In this document: positions 58,067-64,000 of the stretch, piece after piece | Position numbering within the stretch: the stretch's first letter is position 1 | Layout of the letters: the number at the start of each line of letters is the position of its first letter | DNA from: Leifsonia sp. EB41 | GTDB lineage: Bacteria; Actinomycetota; Actinomycetes; Actinomycetales; Microbacteriaceae | Direction: 5' to 3' | Length of the DNA: 64,000 bases | Assembly (NCBI RefSeq): GCF_041262565.1 | Contig: NZ_JBGCCJ010000001.1 | Coordinates: 1,984,001 to 2,048,000 of the forward strand | Notes under the pieces: model-generated | The model's database searches: none | What the model was told of the DNA's origin: nothing | The model's input: only the letters and a program-made list of their open reading frames with translations | Program-made: the position numbers and the translations under genes

Positions 58067-59922
58067 GCACCCCCGAGAACGCAGCCGAGACCGAAGCCGA
58101 CACGACGAGCACCGGCGACCCCGCCGAGACGGAGGCCTCCCTCACCTTCGCGGACCTGGGCCTCGACGCCCACGTCCTGAAGGCCGTGAAAGAGCTCGGC
58201 TACGAGACGCCGTCGGCCATCCAGGCGGCGACCATCCCGCTGCTGCTGGAGGGCCGCGACGTCGTCGGGCTCGCCCAGACCGGCACGGGCAAGACGGCGG
58301 CGTTCGCCCTCCCGATCCTGTCCCGGCTGGAGCTGTCGCAGAAGACGCCGCAGGCGCTCGTGCTCGCGCCCACCCGCGAGCTGGCCCTGCAGGTCGCCGA
58401 GGCGTTCGAGAGCTACGCCACTCATCTGCGCGGCGTGCACCTGCTGCCGGTGTACGGCGGCCAGGGCTACGGCGTGCAGCTCTCGGCGCTGCGGCGCGGC
58501 GTCCACATCGTCGTCGGCACGCCCGGCCGGATCATGGACCACCTCGACAAGGGCACGCTCGACCTCTCCGAACTCCGCTACCTCGTGCTCGACGAGGCCG
58601 ACGAGATGCTGAAGATGGGGTTCGCGGAGGACGTGGAGACGATCCTCGCCGACACCCCGGACGACAAGCAGGTCGCACTGTTCTCGGCGACGATGCCCGC
58701 CTCGATCCGGCGCATCTCCCAGAAGTACCTGCACGATCCCGAAGAGGTCACGGTCAAGACCAAGACCTCGACCTCCCCCAACATCACCCAGCGCTACCTC
58801 GTCGTCTCGTACCCGCAGAAGGTGGACGCGCTCACCCGCATCCTCGAGGTCGAGAACTTCGAGGGGATGATCGTCTTCGTCCGCACCAAGAACGAGACCG
58901 AGACGCTGGCCGAGCGGCTGCGCGCCCGCGGCTACTCGGCGGCGGCGATCAACGGCGACGTGGCGCAGGCCCAGCGCGAGCGGACGGTCGAGCAGCTCAA
59001 GTCGGGCAAGCTCGACATCCTGGTCGCCACCGACGTCGCCGCACGCGGCCTCGACGTCGAGCGGATCAGCCACGTCGTCAACTTCGACATCCCGGTCGAC
59101 ACCGAGTCGTACGTGCACCGCATCGGCCGCACCGGCCGCGCGGGACGCAGCGGCGCGGCGATCAGCTTCGTCACCCCGCGCGAGCGCCGTCTGCTGACGG
59201 CCATCGAGAAGGCGACCCGCCAGCCGCTCACGCAGATGCAGCTGCCGAGCGTGGACGACATCAACGTCACCCGGCTCGCGCGCTTCGACGACGCGATCAC
59301 CGCGGCGCTGGCGCAGGTCGAGCGGGTCACGCGGTTCCGCGACATCATCGGCCACTACGTCGAGCACCACGACGTACCGGAGGCCGACGTCGCGGCGGCG
59401 CTCGCGGTCGTGGCGCAGGGCGACGAGCCGTTGCTGCTGAACCCGGACGACCCGCTGGCGCGGAGCGTGGAGCGGGATGGGCGCGACACCCGCTCGGCCG
59501 GACGCGACGACCGCGGCGGGCGCGCTGAGCGGGGTGAGCGCGGTCCGCGACGCGAGCGCAGCGACAAGGCGATGGCGGCGTACCGCATCGAGGTCGGCAA
59601 GCGGCAGAAGGTGGAGCCGCGCCAGATCGTCGGCGCCCTCGCCAACGAGGGCGGCCTGAGCCGGGAGGACTTCGGCCACATCAAGATCATGCCCGACTTC
59701 TCGCTCGTGGAGCTGCCGGCCGACCTCCCGGGCGACACGCTCTCCCGGCTGTCCGGGACCCGGATCAGCGGCAAGCTGATCGAGATCCGGCCGGACAACG
59801 GGCCGGGGGCGCGGCGTCAGCGCGGCGAGTGGGAGGACCGCCGGCCGCGGGAGCAGCGCCGCGGACGGGACGACCGGCCCGCGCGCGACGACCGGCCGGC
59901 GCGCAAGCCGCGGCACAGCTGA
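58063..59922 (+). CDS. DEAD-box RNA helicase (DeaD/CsdA-like)
   Basis: A 619-residue DEAD-box helicase. The Q motif precedes AQTGTGKT at residues 71-78, followed by PTRELA, LDEADEML near residue 177, FSATMP and HRIGRTGRAGR near residue 350. A C-terminal domain (MAAYRIEVGKRQKVEPRQIV and IKIMPDFSLVELPADLPG) is a DbpA/CsdA-type RNA-binding module, followed by an Arg/Asp-rich tail. Known role: RNA unwinding in ribosome assembly or cold adaptation. The GTG start overlaps the GAPDH stop by four bases. Confidence 0.95.
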   Translation: MSTPENAAETEADTTSTGDPAETEASLTFADLGLDAHVLKAVKELGYETPSAIQAATIPLLLEGRDVVGLAQTGTGKTAAFALPILSRLELSQKTPQALVLAPTRELALQVAEAFESYATHLRGVHLLPVYGGQGYGVQLSALRRGVHIVVGTPGRIMDHLDKGTLDLSELRYLVLDEADEMLKMGFAEDVETILADTPDDKQVALFSATMPASIRRISQKYLHDPEEVTVKTKTSTSPNITQRYLVVSYPQKVDALTRILEVENFEGMIVFVRTKNETETLAERLRARGYSAAAINGDVAQAQRERTVEQLKSGKLDILVATDVAARGLDVERISHVVNFDIPVDTESYVHRIGRTGRAGRSGAAISFVTPRERRLLTAIEKATRQPLTQMQLPSVDDINVTRLARFDDAITAALAQVERVTRFRDIIGHYVEHHDVPEADVAAALAVVAQGDEPLLLNPDDPLARSVERDGRDTRSAGRDDRGGRAERGERGPRRERSDKAMAAYRIEVGKRQKVEPRQIVGALANEGGLSREDFGHIKIMPDFSLVELPADLPGDTLSRLSGTRISGKLIEIRPDNGPGARRQRGEWEDRRPREQRRGRDDRPARDDRPARKPRHS

Positions 59923-59949
59923 CGTCCGCCGACTGACGCCGGCGTCGGG

Positions 59950-60828
59950 TCAGCTCCCGGGCATCCACCCCGACTGCACCAGCCATCCCGGGAGGTCGAG
60001 CAGCTCCGGGTCGACCTCGCGCGTCGCCTCGAAGTCGGCCTGGTACGCCGGCGTCTCCGCGAACCAGCGGAACATCTGCGCCATGTCGCCGAACGACGCG
60101 ACTGCCTCCAGCGGCAGCGCCTCGTACCGGGCGGGGAGGCCCGCGTAGGCCCCGATGGTCGCGGCGATCTCCTCCCCGGTGAGGCGGTCTCCCGCGATCT
60201 CCAGGCTCGACCCCTCGACCGGCGTGCCACCCAGCAGGATCGCCGCCGCCACGCGCCCGATGTCACGCACGGCGACCATCTCCAGCGGCACGTCCGCGGG
60301 CAGCGCCATCCGGACGACGACCTCGCCGTCCTCGACGCTGACCGACCGCGCCGCGAGGTTGTCCATGAAGAACACGGGCCGGATGATCGTGCGGTGCAGG
60401 CCGAGCGCGTCCAGGTGCTCCTCCACACGGCGCTTGCTCTCGAAGTGCGGTATGCCGGTGTGCCGCTCCGCACCGCCGACCGAGCTGAGGACGAAGTGCG
60501 GCACCCCGGCGCGGGCGGCCGCGTCGGCCGCGGCGATCCCGGAGGCCGTCTCGTGCTCGATCCCGCCGCGTGGCGTGGTCATCGCGAACGCTCCGTCGAC
60601 TCCGGCGAAGAAGCGGTCGAGCGAAGCGGGGTCGTCCAGATCGCCGGCCGAGAGCTCCACGCCGCGGTCGGCGAGGCGCCGGGCGGCCGGAGCATCGGGG
60701 TCGCGCACGAGGGCGCGGACGCGTGCGCCGCGCTCCAGCAACGCGTCGACCACCGAGCCACCCTGCTGGCCCGTGGCTCCGACGACCGCGATCAGGCGAT
60801 CTGTCGTTGGAGTGCGTTCGGTGCTCAT
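59950..60828 (-). CDS. NmrA/TMR-like NAD(P)-binding protein
   Basis: A 292-residue NmrA-family protein: Rossmann VVGATGQQGGSVVDALLERG near residue 15, then GDLDDPASLDRFFAGVDGAF and later VRDIGRVAAAIL near residue 188. The family lacks the SDR Tyr-Lys pair and includes both redox-sensing and reductase proteins. Convergent with the helicase gene, 27 bp apart. Confidence 0.9.
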   Translation of the reverse strand: MSTERTPTTDRLIAVVGATGQQGGSVVDALLERGARVRALVRDPDAPAARRLADRGVELSAGDLDDPASLDRFFAGVDGAFAMTTPRGGIEHETASGIAAADAAARAGVPHFVLSSVGGAERHTGIPHFESKRRVEEHLDALGLHRTIIRPVFFMDNLAARSVSVEDGEVVVRMALPADVPLEMVAVRDIGRVAAAILLGGTPVEGSSLEIAGDRLTGEEIAATIGAYAGLPARYEALPLEAVASFGDMAQMFRWFAETPAYQADFEATREVDPELLDLPGWLVQSGWMPGS

Positions 60829-60907
60829 GCGTCCTCCTCGGGGTGTCCACCGCGACCGTAGACCCCGATCGGCCGGTGCGGAACACCCGGAGCGCCGCCG
60901 CGCCCGG

Positions 60908-61171
60908 TCACCTGTGCGCGTTGTCCTCCACGATGTGCCGGACGGCGCCCACCGCGAGGTGCAGCATCCCGCCGAACACCCCGAGCACGCCGAGCCGGTT
61001 GCCCCAGGCGAACACGTCCGCGGCTCCGGCGGCGTCGGTCCCGCGGATGGCGAACCCGACGAAGTAGAGGACGACCGCGCTGATCAGCGCGACGACGTAG
61101 ATGGTCACGAGGACGGTGATCGCGAGGTTCGGCGTCCGGCGGATCTTCGGCCTGCGCTCATCGGTGGACAT
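60908..61171 (-). CDS. Small membrane protein (87 aa)
   Basis: An 87-residue protein with a basic N-terminus and two membrane helices (ITVLVTIYVVALISAVVLYF, and LGVLGVFGGMLHLAVGAV). No family recognised. On the minus strand, between the NmrA-like gene and the aldo/keto reductase, divergent from the latter. Confidence 0.7.
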   Translation of the reverse strand: MSTDERRPKIRRTPNLAITVLVTIYVVALISAVVLYFVGFAIRGTDAAGAADVFAWGNRLGVLGVFGGMLHLAVGAVRHIVEDNAHR

Positions 61172-61280
61172 GGCTCGGATGCTACCGACGGGGTGGAGCC
61201 GGTGGCAATGACGGTCCCGGCGTCCCGAAACCCACCGGGTCTACGATGGCCCGCATCCGCCCGCCGAAAGGAGACCCCCT

Positions 61281-62102
61281 ATGCCCGTCCTCACCGACAC
61301 CTTCGCCCTGTCCAACGGCGTCGAGATCCCGAAGGTCGGGTTCGGCACCTGGCAGATCCCGGACGGCCCGCTGACCTACGACTCGGTGCGCACGGCGCTC
61401 GACGCCGGCTACCGGCACATCGACACGGCGCGCGCGTACGGCAACGAGGCGAGCGTGGGGCGGGCGGTGCGGGACAGCGGCCTCCCGCGCGAGGACGTGT
61501 TCATCACGACCAAGTGCCCGGCTGAGGTGAAGGACGCCGCGGGCGCACGCCACGCGTTCGAGCGGTCGTCCGAGCTCCTGGACCTCGGGCCGATCGACCT
61601 CTATCTCATCCACGCGCCGTGGCCGTGGAACCACCAGGGCAGCGACCACCGTGCAGGGAACATCGAAGTGTGGAAGGTGTTCGAGGAGCTGTACGACGCC
61701 GGCCGGACCCGCTCCATCGGGGTGAGCAACTTCGTCGTCTCCGACCTGGAGTCGCTCATCGGCGGGACGAGCGTGGTGCCGCACGTCGACCAGATCCGCT
61801 GGTTCGTCGGGCACACGCAGCCCGAGACGACGGCCTACTGCCAGGAGCGCCGCATCCTCGTCGAGGGCTACTCGCCGCTCGCGACCGGGCGGCTGATCGG
61901 GGACGAGGACATCGCCGTGATCGCGGAGAAGTACGGCAAGACCGGCGCGCAGGTCAGCCTCCGCTACCTGCTGCAGAAGGACGTCCTCCCCCTGCCGAAG
62001 TCCACGACGCCGCACCGGATCGCGGAGAACGCCGAGCTGGACTTCGAGCTGAGCGCGGAGGATGTGGCGGCGCTCGACGCGCTGACCGCAGCCGGCCGCT
62101 GA
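61281..62102 (+). CDS. Aldo/keto reductase
   Basis: A 273-residue aldo/keto reductase of the 2,5-diketo-D-gluconate reductase-like group. The catalytic tetrad is readable: Asp and Tyr in GYRHIDTARAYGNE near residues 43-55, Lys in FITTKCP near residue 77 and His in LIHAPWPW near residue 110. The C-terminus has KSTTPHRIAEN for NADPH phosphate. Substrates of this group are sugar ketones or aldehydes. RBS AAAGGAG. Confidence 0.92.
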   Translation: MPVLTDTFALSNGVEIPKVGFGTWQIPDGPLTYDSVRTALDAGYRHIDTARAYGNEASVGRAVRDSGLPREDVFITTKCPAEVKDAAGARHAFERSSELLDLGPIDLYLIHAPWPWNHQGSDHRAGNIEVWKVFEELYDAGRTRSIGVSNFVVSDLESLIGGTSVVPHVDQIRWFVGHTQPETTAYCQERRILVEGYSPLATGRLIGDEDIAVIAEKYGKTGAQVSLRYLLQKDVLPLPKSTTPHRIAENAELDFELSAEDVAALDALTAAGR

Positions 62103-62114
62103 GCGTCCGCCCGG

Positions 62115-63032
62115 CTACTTGCCCGCGCCCACCGCGATACCGGCCACCACATACCGCTGCAGCGCGAGGAACACCACGAACAGCGGCAGCACGCCCAGCA
62201 CGAGCGTCGGCAGGAGCTGCTCAGGACTCATGGTGTGGGTCCCGATGGTCGCGTAGACGGCGAGCGTCACGGTCTGCTTGTCGTCCGACGAAAGCAGCAC
62301 GAGCGGGAGGATGAGGTCGTTCCAGACCTGCAGGATGACGAAGATCGCGAGCGTCGCCGTGGCGGGGCGGAGCAGCGGGAAGACGATCTTCCAGTAGGTG
62401 CGGAGGAGCCCGGCGCCGTCGACGGCCGCGGCCTCCTCCAGCTCCGGCGGCACCGTGCGCAGGAAGCCGGCGAAGAAGAAGACGGCGAACGGCATGATCG
62501 TCGCGGTGTAGGCGAGCACGATGCCGACGTAGCTGTCCAGCAGGTGCAGCTTCTGCATCACCTCGTACAGCGGGGTGAGCACCACGAAGATCGGGATGGT
62601 GAGGCCCGAGACGAAGAGCTGGTACAGCGTGCGCGTCCAGCGCCGGGTGTGCCGGACGATCGCCCACGCCGCCAGGGAGGCCGAGAACACCGTGATCACG
62701 GCCGTGGCGAGCGTGATGATGAGCGTGTTCCCCACGCTGCGCAGGTAGTGCATGTTCTCGAACGCGTTGACGTAGTTCTGGAAGTCGATCGGCGCCGGGA
62801 GGGCGAACGGGTTCGACGGGGCCGCGCTGCCGTGGTGGAGCGACACCATGACGAGCACCCAGATCGGGGTGAGGACGACCGCGGTGAACGCGAGCAGGAT
62901 GACGGAGGCGATCGCGGTGGACGCGCGCGAACGGAACCGGCGGGAGCGGAAGCGCGGGGCGCGGCCGGTCGGCTTCTCGGCGGCGGCCCTGGGTGCAGTG
63001 GGCTCGGTCTCCCGGCTGATGAGTGCGGTCAT
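62115..63032 (-). CDS. Carbohydrate ABC transporter permease (MalG-type)
   Basis: A 305-residue MalG-type permease. A polar 30-residue N-terminus precedes six membrane helices; the EAA loop is PPELEEAAAVDGAGLLRTYW near residue 190. It ends AVGAGK, as in this group. The gene overlaps the MalF-type permease by four bases (ATGA). It belongs to a transporter operon whose binding-protein gene must lie beyond the right edge of the window. Confidence 0.92.
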   Translation of the reverse strand: MTALISRETEPTAPRAAAEKPTGRAPRFRSRRFRSRASTAIASVILLAFTAVVLTPIWVLVMVSLHHGSAAPSNPFALPAPIDFQNYVNAFENMHYLRSVGNTLIITLATAVITVFSASLAAWAIVRHTRRWTRTLYQLFVSGLTIPIFVVLTPLYEVMQKLHLLDSYVGIVLAYTATIMPFAVFFFAGFLRTVPPELEEAAAVDGAGLLRTYWKIVFPLLRPATATLAIFVILQVWNDLILPLVLLSSDDKQTVTLAVYATIGTHTMSPEQLLPTLVLGVLPLFVVFLALQRYVVAGIAVGAGK

Positions 63033-63904
63033 GCGAGGTCGGCCTCCCGTCGGCGCAGCAGCGTCGCCTGCGTGACGCCCACGACGATCGTGAGGATCAG
63101 CAGCAGGACGGCGAGCGTGGTGCCGTAGGCGAACTGGTAGTTCGCGAAGCTGTTGTTGTAGATGACGAGACTGAGGGTCTGCGTCGCGTCCGCGGGCGCG
63201 CCCTGGGTCATGATGAACGGCAGGTCGAACACCCGCAGCGACCCGATGACGCTCAGCGTGATGTTGATGGTGAACGACGGCGCGAGCAGCCGCCAGTCGA
63301 TGCTCCAGAACCGGCGCCAGCCGGCGGCGCCGTCGAGGTTCGCCGCCTCGATCAGCGCTGGGTCGATGGCCATGTAGTTGGCCAGGTAGATCGTGGCGGT
63401 GTAGCCGAGGAACATCCAGATGTAGATGGCCGCGATCGACATCAGCGCCGTGTGCGGGTCGCCGAGCCAGATCGGCTCGAGCGCGTGGAGGCCGAGGGCG
63501 TCCATGACCGCGTCGATCGGGCCGCCGAGCGGGGAGTACATGTACGACCAGAGGTAGCCGACGGCGACGAACGCCATCATCGCGGGCAGCAGGAGGCCGG
63601 CGCGGACGAAGTTGCGGACCCGCTCCAGCTTGAACAGCCAGAACGCGACCAGGAGGGCGAGGCCGTTCTGCACGACGACCACCACGATCGTGTAGACGAT
63701 GGTGTTGCCGAGCGCGTGCAGGACGGTCGGATCCGACAGGGCATGAAGGTAGTTCTTCAGCCCGACGAAGTTGCCGCCGCTCGGCCCGATCGCGTCGGTG
63801 AAGCTGAGCTGCACGCCGCGGATCAGCGGGTAGATCACGAACACGGCGAAGATGAGGGCTGCCGGCGCGATCAGCACCATCGCGGAACGGCCACGGATCT
63901 GCAT
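63029..63904 (-). CDS. Carbohydrate ABC transporter permease (MalF-type)
   Basis: A 291-residue MalF-type permease starting MQIRGRSAMVLIAPAALIFA, with six helices and EAA loop PALIEAANLDGAAGWRRFWS near residue 180. The upstream hairpin at 63959-63994 probably separates it from the binding-protein gene and allows partial readthrough. Confidence 0.92.
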   Translation of the reverse strand: MQIRGRSAMVLIAPAALIFAVFVIYPLIRGVQLSFTDAIGPSGGNFVGLKNYLHALSDPTVLHALGNTIVYTIVVVVVQNGLALLVAFWLFKLERVRNFVRAGLLLPAMMAFVAVGYLWSYMYSPLGGPIDAVMDALGLHALEPIWLGDPHTALMSIAAIYIWMFLGYTATIYLANYMAIDPALIEAANLDGAAGWRRFWSIDWRLLAPSFTINITLSVIGSLRVFDLPFIMTQGAPADATQTLSLVIYNNSFANYQFAYGTTLAVLLLILTIVVGVTQATLLRRREADLA

Positions 63905-63958
63905 GGGGTCGCCTTTCGGGCTGGGTGTTGCGGTGCGGTGGAACGCGGTGCGTGATCG

Positions 63959-63994
63959 CCCGGCTGGGGAGGCGTGTGCGCCTCCCCAGCCGGG
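63959..63994 (-). terminator. Strong hairpin before the MalF-type permease gene
   Basis: A perfect 16-bp inverted repeat with a four-base loop (arms CCCGGCTGGGGAGGCG and CGCCTCCCCAGCCGGG). It lies 55 bp before the MalF-type gene on the minus strand, where a binding-protein gene is expected upstream. Such stems often lower expression of permeases relative to the binding protein. Confidence 0.75.
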
Positions 63995-64000
63995 ACGTTG

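Noticed and set aside
1-64000. CRISPR arrays, rRNA genes, riboswitches, prophage structural genes.
   Set aside because: No regularly spaced repeat array, rRNA or recognisable riboswitch core was seen, and no phage head, tail or integrase gene.

Overview
The window is high-GC actinobacterial DNA. Gene content and several small lineage-type proteins (the DUF7882-like protein and its convergent partner, tiny acidic proteins ending in NPSGG) suggest a member of the Microbacteriaceae, perhaps near Leifsonia; this is an inference from protein resemblance. All calls come from reading the sequence, without database searches.

Layout. 0.07-5.7 kb: a minus-strand operon (membrane protein, gluconate-2-dehydrogenase subunit-3-like protein, GMC oxidoreductase, TPP-dependent oxidase) preceded by an SDR enzyme. 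5.9-16 kb: a stress and maintenance stretch (DUF1345 protein, DUF7882 pair, SDR, Dps, CDGSH protein, haem-oxygenase-like enzyme, glutamate-cysteine-ligase-like enzyme, Hsp20 with a MerR regulator). It is mixed with very small genes and gene remnants (YihY, alpha/beta hydrolase, SRPBCC protein). 16.4-22.3 kb: a polar-amino-acid-type ABC transporter with a Gfo/Idh dehydrogenase and a DadA-like FAD oxidase, facing a LacI regulator over two identical 16-bp palindromes. 22.3-28.7 kb: a fructosamine (Amadori product) catabolic cluster: FrlB-like SIS deglycase, FrlD-like PfkB kinase, LacI regulator and sugar ABC transporter. The deglycase and transporter units each carry the same 16-bp operator. 28.9-35.5 kb: a GH2 glycosidase with its own sugar ABC transporter and LacI regulator. 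None of the sugar transporters has its own ATPase, so a shared MsiK/UgpC-type ATPase is probably encoded elsewhere.

35.5-43.3 kb holds small regulator-enzyme pairs with readable operators: MarR/isochorismatase, TetR/hydrolase-metallo-beta-lactamase-monooxygenase, and LysR/SDR-metallo-beta-lactamase. 43.3-52.3 kb is accessory DNA: a DUF3892 protein, a purine-rich tract, an orphan MobF-type relaxase-helicase, and tRNA-Gly(CCC) at the right edge. It also contains a 2.87-kb unit at 44399-47267 that has symmetrical IS481-like iteron-bearing ends and a 14-bp direct repeat at its borders, but no transposase. That unit carries a DJ-1/PfpI protein, a TetR regulator and an NAD(P)-binding epimerase. 52.3-64 kb returns to ordinary chromosome: LuxR-family ATPase regulator, hydrolase, a long GAPDH translationally coupled to a DEAD-box helicase, NmrA-like reductase, aldo/keto reductase, and two permease genes of another sugar ABC transporter that runs off the window.

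The most interesting observations are the transposase-less passenger unit and the two adjacent LacI-controlled clusters (16-29 kb). Together these clusters could give an oxidative and a phosphorylative route for sugar-amine conjugates.
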